In this document: in pieces, positions 1 through 12,585 of the stretch
How positions within the stretch are numbered: the stretch's first letter is position 1
Layout: every line of letters starts with the position of its first letter
Assembly: GCA_037951165.1 (NCBI GenBank)
Contig: JBBDHG010000008.1
Coordinates: forward strand, 902,501 to 966,500
Reading direction: 5' to 3'
DNA length: 64,000 bases
Source: Lophius americanus
Lineage: Eukaryota; Chordata; Actinopteri; Lophiiformes; Lophiidae
Program-made: the position numbers and the translations under genes
Notes under the pieces: generated by a model
Seen by the model: the letters and a program-made list of their open reading frames with translations, nothing else
Told to the model about the DNA's origin: nothing
Database searches by the model: none

Positions 1-775
1 TGTGTCTACTCGTGTGTGCTTGTGTGTGCTTGCATGGATGTGCGTCTGTGTGTGAGTGTGTGTGTTTGTTTGCATGTGTGTGTTTGTTTGCGTGTGTGTA
101 AGTGTGTGCTTGAGCGTGTCTGTCTGTGCGTGCATGAGTTGGGTGTGTGCGTGTGTGTTTCTGTGTGTGTAAGTGTGTGCTTGAGTGTGTCTGTCTGTGC
201 GTGCATGAGTTGGGTGTGTTTGCGTGTGTGTGTGTGTGTGTGTTTGCGTGTGTGTGTGTTTGTGTGTGTGCGTGAGTTGGGTGCGTGTGCTTGTTTTCAT
301 GTGTGTGCATGCATGGGTTTGTGTGTACGGTCTGTGTGTGAGTGTGTGTGTGTCTGCGTCTGTGCGTGCGTGTTGCTGTGTGTGTGCGTTTACTTGTGTG
401 TGTGAGTGTGTGTGTGTCTGCATCTGTGCGTGCGTGTTGCTGTGTGTGTGCGTTTACTTGTGTGTGTGAGTGTGTGTGTCTGCATCTGTGCTGCGTGTTG
501 CTGTGTGTGTGCGTTTACTTGTGTGAGTGTGTGTATGTGTTTGCATCTGTGCGTGTGTGTTGCTGTGTGTGTGCGTTTACTTGTGTGTGTGAGTGTGTGT
601 GTGTCTGCATCTGTGCGTGCGTGTTGCTGTGTGTGTGCGTTTACTTGTGTGTGTGAGTGTGTGTGTGTCTGCATCTGTGCGTGTGTGTTGCTGTATGTGT
701 GCGTTTACTTGTGTGTGTGAGTGTGTGTGTCTGCATCTGTGCTGCGTGTTGCTGTGTGTGTGCGTGAGTGTGAAT
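1..775. repeat. GT-rich minisatellite with about 63-bp higher-order units
   Basis: The stretch is almost pure TG with interspersed C and A. From about 340 it resolves into seven tandem units of 60-65 bp, each with a TGCATCTGTGCG block, TGTTGCTGTG and GCGTTTACTTG. Copies of TGTTGCTG start near 371, 435, 496, 558, 622, 687 and 747. The long Cys/Val frames on one strand and Thr/His frames on the other are products of the repeat, not genes. Confidence 0.95.
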
Positions 776-1290
776 GAAAGAGTACAGTGAATAAAGTGAA
801 GGGTTGTTCACACCAGAACCACCAAGCCTTCGTACGATCACACGTGCAGAGATGGATGATGCTGTCAGATCTGAAATGAATATCTGGAAACGTAAGCTCT
901 CTCTCTCATCTCTGAAGGTTTTCCCTTCAGTCCTCCTCTTCATCAAACGCGCTCAGACAATTGCGTGTTGCATGCACGCGGACTCAGACCATAATTAGCC
1001 CCGATGCTAGAACTTTGACGGTGTGAGCGCTGACATCTGCTAAGAGTGGAGAAAAAAACCTTCGTGTGATCGACCTCCGCCATCCTCAGGTTCTCCTGGA
1101 GGAGGCCGAATGTTACGTCATGTGACAGGAAGTACGGCTTGTTTGAACAGAAGAAGCGTTTGTGGTCCTGCTAACCAGAAGAAACGGTTTCAGCGAAGAA
1201 CCTGAGTAGGAGGAAATACTCTCAGGAAATAAAGACTATCTTTATACCTTCAGGGGTACAATGACGTGTTCCGGGGGCACCGCCCTCTAA
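776..1290. other. Unique-looking non-coding DNA
   Basis: Mixed-composition sequence with no long credible frame, no simple repeat and no recognised mobile element. No function can be assigned. Confidence 0.3.
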
Positions 1291-1294
1291 GGCA

Positions 1295-1815
1295 CAGGTG
1301 TCAAACTCAAGGTCCGCGGACCAGAAAAACAATTACATCCTGCCCACGAGACAACGTCAAGTTTTTATGATAAATGGCTTCTGTTATATCACAAACACCA
1401 GAGATACTACAAGTCCCAGAATGCACTGCGATGGCCGGCACGTCAATCAAGAGCGTCAGCGCTTCTCCCCTCTCCTTTTGTTGTCAGATATCACGGAGCC
1501 AGAGCACTTGGCCGGGAATTCATAATCCATCTGTTCCGGTAACGTCTCAGGGTCCCCAAAAAGAACGTGACTTTTGAGACGACCTTGTCTAACTTACTTA
1601 CTTAGAGCTGGAAACACGAGCCGGAGGAGACGGCTTAAGGCGGGATGGTTACTCATGATTTCGAGTTATTTATTAATTAAATATTACTATATTATGACCA
1701 TTCTGCTTCATTAAGTACATGTTGGCTTGGCAAATTTTAACTAAAAGTTGCACATATAATCGATGTCGACAGTGTCGGCTGCGGACGTGTTAATGCAATA
1801 ACTCAAAAATGATAC
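1295..1815. repeat. Probable interspersed repeat fragment
   Basis: It opens with CAGGTGTCAAACTCAAGGTC, a phrase I associate with a widespread vertebrate interspersed repeat, possibly hAT-derived; this is from memory. It runs on into AT-rich sequence containing CTGCTTCATTAAGTAC. The last 45 bases (GTGTTAATGCAATAACTCAA) resemble a small piece of family R2. Ends were not determined and the class is uncertain. Confidence 0.35.
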
Positions 1816-2104
1816 CATGGCTTCTTTTCAACTAGACCCTCATGTCATTGCTAGTTTTGCAAAGGTTGCATATTTTCATTAGAAATAGTTTTTGTTTCAA
1901 ACTCAGACAAAATGGAAAGAAATATATATATCCTGATATTATGTTACGGACAAATATGTCCCTTTTGACAACAATTAAAACTGTCATTTTTAATTGCAAG
2001 AAATGTAGTTTATTTCATGTTAACCTTATAAAAAAAATAACATGATAAAATTGTTTTATAGGGGGAAAAAAAAACGTCATTGTTTAATTGAGACGACATG
2101 TATT
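1816..2104. other. AT-rich DNA, nothing recognised
   Basis: AT-rich sequence with short A runs. No frame, repeat or RNA feature is supported. Confidence 0.3.
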
Positions 2105-3125
2105 CTAAGTAGTTTGTTCCCATTATATTAAAATAATTTCATTGCTTCCATAGAGTTCATATCCAATCAGATTTTCTTTACTGCTGTCTCCGGGTAAAAA
2201 AAAAAAAAGAGGCCTTCAGATTTTAGAGTGAATCCTTCTTTCGTTAAAACGAGCAATTTTTGTTGATTCTCATATTATTTCAGCCAATCAGATTTTGTAT
2301 TTCCCTTGTTTGGTGCATTCTTAGACACACCTGGGGATTCCCGTAACTAGCATTAACTTTACCGACACTTTTAGCATCGCGAATATTCAAAGCTTCTGTC
2401 CAGCGGTCAATTTCAGCCTTAAAAAGAAGTAAAAGTTATCGTAGAAATAGGACTGGGCATTCTAACCTGTCAGCACTGACCTCCATGTCAGTGGAAAAGG
2501 GTCTTCTAATGAAGCCGGGAGGCTCCTAGGTCCTATAAGACCTCAGTGAGATATTTGTTGTAAAGAAAGAAAGGAGGATGAAATTTGTCTTGAGAAGATG
2601 AACAGCTTTGGCGAGTCTAATGGATCTTTGATGGATCTCAAGTAGTTGCTGATTATTATTGGCTTCAGACGGCTGGTGCTGTCGTGGTGTGAATGAGCTC
2701 CAAATCCAATGGTCTGGTGCTGCCAGTGTGCCTTTGGGCACCAATGTTTATGCCCAGCAGCTTGGCTGGAGTCTGTGAGGAAACACTGTTGAATCCTGAT
2801 TGTGCTGCTTACATTTTATGACTGGCTTGCTTGGACTGATTAAATGTTACCGGTTGTTGAGAGGTTATTAAATAGTAATAACTGTTATTTGAGTTAAATT
2901 TGATGTGTGTAGTGTGTATCTATGGAGTTAAAGGTTTATTCCCCATAGGTCCTTAACCTTCTTTTAACCACTCTTTCCCTCTAAATAAATGTTACTGTCT
3001 CTTTGAATAAAGGCTAGAACCGTAGCCTGAAAACACCCTGTAGCTATAATATCACGCTGAAGGTTGATGGCAGCTTAATTGCGGGAGTATAGCGCTGAAA
3101 GCAGATGTGGAATATCCACAGCCTG
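2105..3125 (+). mobile_element. Interspersed repeat R1, copy A
   Basis: This is one of three diverged copies of a roughly 0.9-1.0 kb non-coding family; the others are 22636-23640 (opposite strand) and 26755-27640 (same strand). Shared landmarks in order are TAGTTTGTTCCCA, TTTTGTTGATTxTC followed by a CAGCCAxxCAGATTT block, GGAAAAGGG, TCTGGTGCTxCCAxTGTGCC, CTTGGCTGGAGTCT, GAGGAAA and GTCTCTTTGAAT. There is no open frame, so it is probably a non-autonomous element. Terminal repeats were not identified. Confidence 0.75.
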
Positions 3126-3695
3126 CTTCTGCTAAATTATTATTTTATTATCTTGTGTGCACAAGATAAATTCAGCATCCAAACACCAATAAAGTCGGGC
3201 CTTTTCTTTGAAAACCAGGAGTGGAGCTGCTGCACGTTATCTTTCAGTATGCCCAGTCAATGATTCCTGCTGACGGCGACCCCTCACCTACGAGAAAAAC
3301 TGTCAGAACATGAACCTGTAATCTATTTTTTCTGTTCATGGCATAAGAATAAACTTATGTTTCCGTTTGCGGCTGAGTGTATTTTAATTGCTCTTATTTT
3401 AAAGGATCATAGCGGAAGTAATGTTTTTCAGCATTGTGTATGTGTTCTGACTTGATGAAATTAACGTACGCTCCGTCCTCTGCGCTTTGTGTTCCCGAAA
3501 ACCAATCGTACGGCCTTTGAAAGTTTAATTAACATTGCTGCTCATATTTTTAAATTATTATTATTATATATTTTTTTGTGCTTTTATATCCTTTTAGCTT
3601 GTAGCACTTTGAGATTTGAACCAAATGTAAAGGGTCTTATAAATCAAACGTATTATTATATTATCTTTATTATTATTATATTTTGAGTCACTATT
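3126..3695. other. AT-rich DNA with a short palindrome
   Basis: No gene is seen. At 3148-3169 there is a near-perfect palindrome, TTATCTTGTG and CACAAGATAA around a TG spacer. The same word is used by the array at 41575-42265. The rest is AT-rich with no open frame of note. Confidence 0.4.
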
Positions 3696-4135
3696 TCCTA
3701 TTCAAAAAAAAAGAAGCTTGTGTTTATAATTTGACCCAGTGGCAGGATATTTGCGCTAACGGGTAAGGGGTCGAGGATAGAGCCATGTGGGACACCACAG
3801 GTCAAAGGGGAAACCCAGGAGGAGACATTAACTATTTGAAAAGATTATTTTTGGCATATTAAAGCCTGTGAGGACTTTGTAAACGGAATTATGTAACTTG
3901 ATGCGGCCAAAACAAAGTCTAACAAGGTTCTAATAGTTTTTTTTGTTTTTTTTAATATAGTTAATGGAATTGTCGCCTAATCTCATTAGAATTGACTAAT
4001 TTCCCTTGAAATACAAAAGTATGTCATAATAATATGAATTTATTTTTTTTTTGCTATTTAAAAACATGCAGTTCATCTGAAATTTAGTGAATAATAAATG
4101 AAAAAACGCTCCAAAGGAGTAAAATATGCAAATGA
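3696..4135 (-). mobile_element. LINE reverse transcriptase relic (L2/Rex1/CR1-like), antisense
   Basis: On the minus strand 3802-3764 reads T-C-G-V-P-H-G-S-I-L-D-P-L. This matches the conserved non-LTR reverse transcriptase block usually written S-G-V-P-Q-G-S-x-L-G-P-L-L. The rest is diverged but aligns by eye with 25922-26280 (AACTTGAxxCGxCCAAAA, AATTTCC, TATTTAAAAACA) and with 62935-63280. It is a dead fragment with no flanking open frame. The clade is a judgement. Confidence 0.75.
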
Positions 4136-5650
4136 ATAATTTTGTTATCGTTCTTCGTCCTTCTTTTTTTCCGCGGTTAGGACAATAAAGGGTTAAAGAC
4201 GCAGACCTTCATGTCTTCAAAGAGGACGTGAGTAAAACCCCGACGCAGCAGAGCTAAAGGTTGCGACGCTAACATTCATCAAAGGTGTTCTTTTGCTTTT
4301 TCAACGAGGTCAACCGGCATTTTGTTTTGGTCATCGGATTCTTCTAATTAGCTCCCGCTCGATATTCTGCAAGCGTGACCTGAGAGTCGACTCTGAGGAC
4401 GGGAGGAGGGGACAAGAAGGATGAGACAAGCAGGGACTCAAATAAAGATTAAGAAGGAAGACGGTGGCTGCTAATGAAAGAGACGAAGGGAAAATATTTG
4501 CGCCGCCTTTTCACATAAATACCACGCCGCCGGAATATTGACGTCCCTGTGGCGTATCGAACAGTGGTCTTTGCTTTGGCTGGCGTGGGCCCGCTCCCAT
4601 TTGCTTCATATAATTGTGCTGCTTACCGCTTGTTGCCGGGGGGGCACTCGAGGGGTCGGCTCCTCGGGGGTCCCCTCAGACGGAATGAGGAGTTTCTGAG
4701 CTAAAGCAAAGAAAGACACGGAGGGTGAAAAGAAAGAGATTTAGCAAAGCATATAATTGCTTTGGCCTCAGAGAGAGGAGGAAAGGGCGTGAGCGAGTGG
4801 AGAGAGAGAGAGGAGCGAGGGTGGGACCCACTCACGGCTCACGAGGTTGTTGACGGCGCCGGTTCTGGAAGTGATGTGTTATTAATATGTTGTTCCGCGT
4901 CTGTATGTGAGGCCCCTCTGCACTTCCTGTTGTCACAAGCGCCATTTAATTAAGTTCCACTCGATACATCCTGCTAGTGGTGGATTCCACCGGGTGCGTT
5001 AGAGGCGGCCAAGTGGGATAACGGGGCGAAAACGGGGGCTCGCTATCCGAGAGGCAGGCGAGGAGGGGTCTTAACTTAGAGGCTGGGATGTTTATAATTG
5101 CCTCAGCCGGGCAGTAAGGTGGAGGAAGAAGCAGGAAGAGGGATAAACACCAGAGGAAAGGAGATGAAGAAGACGAGTTACGGGGGCGGAATTAGCCACT
5201 CGGAGATCTGGCGTATTTATTGTAGGACTATTTATCCGATACTCGAAGGTTGAAGTGATTCCGATCACGGAAGGAGGAAGGAGGAAAAGTCAAGGAACCA
5301 GCCGGTTCGATTGCAACGTCCTTAAGTTACAGGAAGGAAGGCCCGGCTGGAACAAATGGACTTTAATTGCCCACAATCTGTCTTCAGAGCTCAATCCCTC
5401 TGTCCTGCGGGGACCACTGCTTTAAACGGTTCTCTCGCACTAATCTAAGAACCTTCGCCCTCACCTTCCTCACCACAGAGACCTCCCCTCTCACCCTCAG
5501 CGCCGGTGTCGGCCCCACGGAGAAGTCAAACACGACGGCGGTCCCATGCTCGCCGTTGAGCGGTCTGGCATATATTTCCATGTGGGATGAGTCGGTGTTG
5601 TAACGGCAGCCAGGAGCTGTTTGCTGGATTCACCTCCTCCGGGATGTCAC
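4136..5650. other. Unique-looking DNA, moderately GC-rich
   Basis: No open frame resembles a known protein. Composition is more balanced than its neighbours, with scattered CpG and purine-rich stretches (4380-4480 and 4680-4810). No repeat copy was found elsewhere in the window. It could contain regulatory DNA. Confidence 0.25.
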
Positions 5651-5654
5651 TCAA

Positions 5655-6545
5655 GGCTTTTTAAAGGAGCAGTCCGTAAAAATGAGGATGAAATGAGGAT
5701 GGGATGAGGTTCCTTTCTGTAGACGATATGTAAGAAAGCGGATTTGGAAAAGTCGGGGATATTATGAAATGGTTCGTCGCCGCCCCTGGTACCGTAGATC
5801 CTTCGTGTTAACGCGATAAGTCAAAAACGATATAAACTATATGACGGATCATTTCCAAATATACTAACTACAAAGACCTTAGTGCGAGGAAGAACTGGAG
5901 TGTTTGGGAAAGTTCAGTTGTATATTTCCGAGACTAGGGGGAGCTTTGCTTCCAAAATTGTCAGGCCATAATTAAACTAAACCATTCGTCCGATTTTGTC
6001 CAAATCTGGCGCATATGAATCGAATCAAGGAGATTTATCTTGAAAATATCATATTTTACTCTGATGGTTCATATTTGACTCGCTGGAGGGAGCTTTTGTT
6101 ACGAAAAACAGTTTTCCGAGCATAACTCCAAAGAAATTTCTTGGATCATTTTCAAATTTTACGAATACATAGATCTTAACGAAAGGAAGAAGAGGAATGA
6201 TTTCGGTTGGTTCGATATAGTCCAAATTTGGTGGATATGACTCGACTCATAGAGATCTATCTTGTTTCATATTTTACTATAGTAGTTCATATTTGACTCA
6301 CTAGAGGGAGCTTTCTTACAAAAACACTGTCCTCCAGAAATAACTCATGAACTATGTCATGGACCATTGTCCAATTTCTTGTCGCACGAGGAGTAACTGG
6401 ATTGATTTTGGTAAAGGTCGGATTTATATTTCTGACAATAGAGGGAGCTTCAAAAGTCTTGGTCCGATTCAGTCCAAATTTGGATCATATGTAAACTAAA
6501 CCTAAAGTCCTAAACCCATTTATCTCTCAGGGGTTTCTCAAGTCT
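5655..6545 (+). mobile_element. Interspersed repeat R2, long copy
   Basis: The longest copy of the family that dominates this window. It has repeated internal modules: a GTGCGAGGAAGAACTGGA block, AGTTGTATATTTC, CACTAGAGGGAGCTT, then TCCGATTxxGTCCAAATTTGG, GGAGATxTATCTTG and TTTACTxTxxTAGTTCATATT. The AGGGAGCTT module recurs at about 5938, 6089, 6306 and 6443, so this copy has internal tandem structure. No coding capacity. The 3' hairpin end seen in other copies is absent. Confidence 0.8.
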
Positions 6546-6700
6546 GGTCTTCATATTTGCCCTTGTCAGATCCAGTGTTCAGTTTGTCCAATCAGGCTAC
6601 TGTAGAAACATCCTCCAGGGAAGAAGTCCCGCCCCCTCTAGAGATATAAACCTAAACCTATTTATACCAATCTAAATATAAATGAAGTTCTCATTCTAAG

Positions 6701-7200
<500 letters not shown>

Positions 7201-8594
7201 AAAAAACAACCTGAATTTCATTCGTTTCTATCTAATAGAAGTTGTCTTCCTCAGGAGAGGAGAAGAAATATTATATTTAGCTAATAAATTCACTGAAATT
7301 GAACTTTTATGTTCTCATAACTCAGTTTCACAGGGAACCAAACTCTGCAACAACAACAAAAAAACGGTCTCAGCGTGACGATTAGCATTTTACTGAATCT
7401 TAAAAAAAAGGTTTTATTAAACCTTTTTTCCAGTTTGTTAAATGTATCGAGATTTTTAACAGCGTAATAATAAAATGCGGCGATATTGAAAAAAAAACGT
7501 GTCGCTGAAATACCAGGAGCCGACATCCGAGACTTAAATACTGCATCATTTCCCAGAACTTTTACCCCATAATCTCGGTTATTCCAATAATATCGTTGAT
7601 GGGATGTTTAAAGATCAGCATCTTTAGTTAGATTATTCCCGGTTTTGGACTCGTCCGCCTGCTGTGAAGTGCTGCGCCGTAAGAGCTGTCAGTCATGCGT
7701 CTGCTGGATGATATTTTTGAGGCTCCATCTGTCCTTTTTTCCCCATCTTTGACGGTGCGTTTGGATAGTATTTGCATTTCCTCCATATGTGCGTGGGTTT
7801 GGGTGCGTGCTGGTTTTGATGAACACGCCTCCAGCGTGTTTCAACTTCTAGGTGCATCTGGTTAAATGTGCAGGAATAATGTTCGATGCTCCGTAAACCA
7901 TGTTCCTCCGAGCCGCTGATTTCTCTCTTGTTGCGTTCTTTGACGGGTCGTAGTGAGTTGTACTGAGGTGAGGTTGGTGGCAGGTGAGGTTCTGACCTGC
8001 TCAGAGTCAGATTCACAAATACATGAACCCAATAAAGGAGCTGAAATTCAGCATTTCTACTGAAATCAACTACTGGTTCTGTCCCATATCTCCTATCAGA
8101 ATTCTCCACACACACACGTAGGTGAGGTCCATCTTTGGCCGAAGAACGTAAAATATTTATTACATTTCTATAATTCATACAGTGTGAGACGAAATCAAAG
8201 TTTCAGCCCATTTAAAAGAAAATAAAGAAATTATAGAAATTACATTGAAACATTAAATGTGGTATTTATTGTTAAAAATAAAGTTTATCGTTACTCATCT
8301 TACGTTTTTTTTTTTTTTCAAAATATCTTCGATTATATGCCGAAAAAAAATTATTAAAAAAATATATAGAGAGAGAAAATTGTGTTTTTTTTTTGGTTTT
8401 TTTATGGTTTTATGTCGTATCAGCGAAACTAAATGCGTTCTATGCAAACCTGAAACAGTCTAACTATTCCGCGGAAAGTGAGTTCATATAATAAAAGTGT
8501 TAAACTTTGAGAAAGCAAAACTCAATTTTTGGCATATTTCATATTTCTTGGTTGTTATTTTTAATGTTATTTCAAAAAAAACAAAAACAGACCC
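7201..8594. other. No recognised gene; one unrecognised 161-codon frame
   Basis: AT-rich. On the minus strand 8178-7693 is open for 161 codons starting at an ATG, with no motif, signal peptide or membrane segment I recognise. No splice context supports it. Codon content looks like translated non-coding DNA and it could be chance. The rest holds A/T homopolymers (8308-8320, 8344-8400). Confidence 0.2.
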
Positions 8595-8785
8595 TTACTT
8601 CCCAACCATATGTCCAATTATATCAAAATTGACTCGTACGAATCTACGCAAGGAGATTCGTCTGCTGTTTATATTATTTCACTATATCGGTTAAACTTTT
8701 TTGTGGAAAACACAGATTCTCATCGGGAGGGATTGCTTGTAGAACACAGGGGATTGGGGGCTTTTTGAGGACAAACCCTTGCTGT
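8595..8785 (+). mobile_element. R2 fragment (3' part)
   Basis: Contains CAAGGAGATTCGTCTGCTGT and then the R2 end block, GGGATTGCTTGTAGAACACAGGGGATTGGGGGCTTTTTGAGG in outline (8732-8773). It breaks off after CCCTTGCTG, just where the terminal hairpin would lie. Confidence 0.65.
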
Positions 8786-9540
8786 TTTATTATGTTATTT
8801 CCTATAGTCATTATAGTTATAAACATTTACATCATTTAATTGTGTTATTTGATGGTGATTTTGTTGATATTTATCTTTAAATGAACTTTCATTTGATTAC
8901 ATTTTTATCATTTAGCTCTTTTACTTTTTACAAATTTTACTCTATTAACATTTTAATGTCCATTTATAATTTAGTTTGTGTAATTTAGCATTTCATTAAT
9001 ATCATTTTAGTAGAAGTAGTTGTATTTTTATCATTATCTTCACTTAAAGTTTATCGTCTGAGATCCACAAACATTTATTCAATTTAAATTTGCCTCCATA
9101 TTCATCTTACTGGGGTTTTTTTGTTTTTTTTTTCTTCATTTCAACATCTTCATTTGACTTTTTCTCTCCTCCTCCGTCCGTCAATCAACTGTTTGAACAA
9201 GTCAAAGAGAAAAGTTTGATGAAATACGGTAAAAAGGATCAGAAGTTTTCGGAGACACTAGTCTGCAGAAACAGACTGTTTGTCATGAAAGGTTCTCAAA
9301 GATGCTTTTTTTTAAATCTGCTAAATGTCAGGAACATCAGCACCACTAAGAAAAAAGGCTTGGTGGGACCCCCGGCCTGGCCACCGTCCTTAACTGCTTA
9401 TGCATTTCAAATATGATTTAAAGGTGCAATGCATCAAATTTAGGGCTATTCTCTTTGAGACTTCGTAATTTATTAATAAGAACTATGTTTCTTGTTTGTT
9501 GTTACGGCAACAAGCGGTACTCCCCCTCCCCCCCGTGTTT
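8786..9540. other. AT-rich DNA, nothing recognised
   Basis: Long T-rich stretches and a T-run at about 9115-9135. A 108-codon frame at 9090-9416 has low-complexity Phe/Ser content and no recognisable motif. Not annotated as a gene. Confidence 0.3.
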
Positions 9541-9544
9541 TTCA

Positions 9545-9945
9545 TTCATCTGCATGGTATATTCCGCCTCTTTGAAGTCTGGATAACGGTGGTGGTGGCG
9601 ACTGATGACTCTGCTGAGGCTGATGGACGCCGTGGCTGATTGATCTGTGAAAACTGAGTGGAGATGTGGCGGTGGGGGAGGGCGTGAACCAGCGGCACGA
9701 AAGAATGAGCTGAAAGGAGAGGGAGTCATATTTGAAGACAGCAGCTGATGGTGGCGGGCTGATGGTGCAGTTGAGACACAGGTGAAGGGATGATGAGGCT
9801 ACCTGAACAAGAGCCGCTGATATCAGTTTACATCCCGGACCAGAAAGCAGGTAATTGAGTCCGAGCAAAGAAGTGCGAAAGATAACAGAGTGGTGGTGAC
9901 TGTGGCTGAGTGTGCAAGAGGATAGTCTTCCTGACTGAACTCTAC
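9545..9945 (+). mobile_element. Interspersed repeat R3, copy A
   Basis: Shares with 26595-26745 a GTCTGGATA block, GGTGGTGGC, CTGATGACTCTGCTGAGGCT, GTGGAGATGTGG and GAACCAGC. Its tail (GGTGACTGTGG, GAGTGTGCAA, AGGATAGTCTTCCTGACTGA) recurs at 27685-27755. It is non-coding and its class is unknown. Confidence 0.65.
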
Positions 9946-10610
9946 ATAGATCTCCGTTTTAAACTGTTTTTAACGGGTACTAAACCCTTTTTTTCTTTGA
10001 CTGGTCGTGTTCAACTTTTCAACTAGGAACTTTTTTTTCGCTGGTTACCGCTGTGCCGTATTCTCCTGCTTCAGCTAAATTCATGAGGATGACCCGCCCC
10101 ACCTCCACCCCAAAAATAAAAAACACACACCCACCCCGCATCTACAAACTCCCGGTTGCCTGTGTGAATACAAACTCAGTCGGGGAAAAGGTTTTTTCTA
10201 TCTCCGCCTACTTTGGACGTTTTAATCCTCTTCGCCGTCGCCGGAGGTTAAGGCGCGGATGAATCACGATCACGTCTGAGATGGAATCCTGACGAGCGAC
10301 GCGGATTTGCACCAAGAAAAACATTGGGGCATCTGCGAGTGAGCGATCGGAGGGGCGAGGCGGACCTGCTGCTGTCGGAGGCAGACACTCGTGTCTCTGC
10401 TCTTACTGCTGGGAATGTGCTTATTAGAATTCGGCGAGTTGGCGAGTACAGATGCCTGAGCATGCGGCGAGGAGACTGAAGACTCCTTACTGTCAAATGA
10501 AGTTCTGCTAAATACTGTTTGGGTTATTGCCTCGCAGACGTACAAGCATTTTTACATTTTCATGTAGCTTTTCCATTTCCATGGCTAAGTGGTTTTTTTT
10601 TTTTTTTATT
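9946..10610. other. Unique-looking DNA, possible regulatory content
   Basis: 10180-10560 is CpG-containing, non-repetitive and has no protein-like frame. Overlapping frames of 69-91 codons on both strands show no recognisable domain. A T-run ends it at about 10592-10607. Confidence 0.25.
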
Positions 10611-10626
10611 GTTTTTATTAATTGTT

Positions 10627-10922
10627 TTGGTATCACTTTAAAATACCTTTATAAATGATTTATGGATGGTTCATATTTAGGTTGTAAAGGCTTTATAAGT
10701 CGTTAGTTAAAGTTTATAAACAGTTTATAACATAGTTCTCGTTTTTTTTAATGTGGGTCACTATTTGGCAATATCCAGGTAGCAGTAAAGATGGGTGGGC
10801 TCACTATTTGGCAAACGAGTTATAGCAGCTCTTTAATGATTCGTTAAGTGTTAACGACTTATTTACTACACTACGTAGAAGCCGTTTATAACAGGGAAGC
10901 CTTTTTGTAAAGTGGTAGTATT
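10627..10922. mobile_element. MITE-like element with imperfect terminal inverted repeats
   Basis: The left end reads GGTATCACTTTAAAATACC and the right end, reverse complemented, reads ACTACCACTTTACAAAAAGG, so the ends are imperfect inverted repeats of about 20 bp. The 296-bp interior is rich in TTTATAA words and carries a duplicated CACTATTTGGCAA (10759 and 10802). A second partial copy lies at 16562-16680. This fits a small non-autonomous DNA transposon. Confidence 0.6.
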
Positions 10923-11435
10923 GTTTTTAAATAGAACACTACATTTATGTCACAACCAAAGGTTTTAGTATTTGCTTATACCCTTTTTGGACACATGTGG
11001 TATTTTGCTGCCAAAATATCTCTCTAGGGTCAAATCTATTCCCTCGTTTTCGGCACACTGGCTCCCCAACCGGTGCCAATGATTCCTTCTGGTCCTGTCC
11101 CATAAAAAAATACGTAGGTTAACATTACCTTTGTGTTATTTCTATCAAACGTGAGGCCGAATCTATCAAAGAGTTGATGAGTGATAAAATCCATTGATTG
11201 TTTTATTTCATGGTGTTACTGTGATGAAATGACGTCATATCAAAAAAAATATTGGTATTTTTCTGTGTTTAATCACAGATTACTCACAGATAGTAACAGC
11301 TACTGGCACTGGAAATAAATCACTTTAATTCTCACCTGTCCATAGACATCAAAGGGATTTTTGATTCTCTAAATGTAGCATTAAACGACAAATCATGTGT
11401 TCTAACATGTTCTTAAAACGGTAAAAGTACATCCT
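10923..11435. other. AT-rich DNA, nothing recognised
   Basis: No frame, simple repeat or known element was seen. Confidence 0.3.
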
Positions 11436-11870
11436 GAAACACTTATTTCAGTTATCTCATGATGAAATTTTGTATTTCTTTTAAAATTAGTCCATTTTTA
11501 GTAAATTATCCCAAACTTTTAGAAAATCTTGTTTTTAGAAAACTTATTACACTTTTTTTTTTTTTGGTTGTATCAAGTTACAAGATTCGGTTTAATAAGT
11601 CATTAAAGGCTTTAATATGCCAAAAAAAAGAAAACTTCATCAATAGCCATGATCAATGCTTTCTCCTCAGTGGACCCTCCAACATGTGGTGCCCCCCAGG
11701 GCGGCGTCCATGGCCCCTTACTCTTCATTCATATTTCATATTTCATATTCATATTTATACATGTTATTGGAGATCTTTCTGTATATCTTTTTTCCACTTT
11801 ATTCCTATATTCAAATCCACATGTGAATGTTTTTGAAATTTTTGATCTTAAATGTATAAAAATATAAACA
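11436..11870 (+). mobile_element. LINE reverse transcriptase relic (L2/Rex1/CR1-like)
   Basis: 11682-11726 translates as T-C-G-A-P-Q-G-G-V-H-G-P-L-L-F, the reverse transcriptase block of non-LTR retrotransposons. Upstream ATCAAGTTACAxxATTCxGT and GGCTTTAATATGCCAAAA match the reverse complement of 3842-3925, so this is the same family in sense orientation. A frame runs on for about 50 codons (Ile/Phe-rich) but no catalytic A-box or FADD box is preserved. Dead copy. Confidence 0.75.
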
Positions 11871-12585
11871 TTTCATCCCCTACGAAGCGGAGAATGATGG
11901 AAAAACTTGGAGATCCACTGATCCGACCAAACCCCACCGCCCACATGGATGTTGACTCATAAACAAAGCAGAAATATTAACACAAATAATGATGTTTAAT
12001 GTTATATAGTGCAGGAAAAGCACATAAATTCCTTCCTAGAACGTAAAGGCTGTCGACCGTTTACGAGCCGTGTGTTTTGTTCGCTTCCATGGCAAACGGA
12101 GATCCGTTAGTTCAAGTTTTTTTGACTGAACTCTTCTAATACTCTTTCTTTTCACCACCAATCACACTTTAATGCTTTAACACAGCGAAGTCAGACTCTG
12201 GAGGAATCTGTGGAGACAGGAAGCATGACTCGGCATCTTTTTTTTTTCAGACCGGAGAAGAATCCCGGGAAGATGCTACAATAAGATCACACAAGAACTC
12301 CTATAGAACCCATGGACGCACGGGGGGGAACAAAGGGTTCTTATGTTGAAGTCTGTTTGACTTCAACGTAAGAGCTCGTAAGACCATTTGTGTTCGCCGA
12401 CGAAGACGTCTCCTTCAAAATGATGAGATACAGTCATGCCCCGAAGCAAGAACCACAACCTGAGGCTCCACATCCGATAACAGAGCAGAGGATTTGTCAA
12501 GCCCACAATCTACAAGAATCATAGCAGTAGAATCATCTTTCTTCATTTGTCAGCTACGAAACTCTCCATCGAGCTCCGATCATTC
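11871..12585. other. No recognised feature
   Basis: Mixed sequence with no open frame or repeat I can name. A T-run occurs at 12239-12248. Confidence 0.3.

Noticed and set aside
16..790. Cys/Val-rich frames of 65-129 codons and Thr/His-rich frames on the other strand
   Set aside because: They are six-frame readings of GT/CA repeats and have no start context, signal or conservation. The same applies at 42.5-43.2 kb, 51.8-53.1 kb and 54.8-55.5 kb.
7693..8178. 161-codon minus-strand frame as a gene
   Set aside because: No recognisable domain, no splice or promoter evidence, and composition like its non-coding surroundings.
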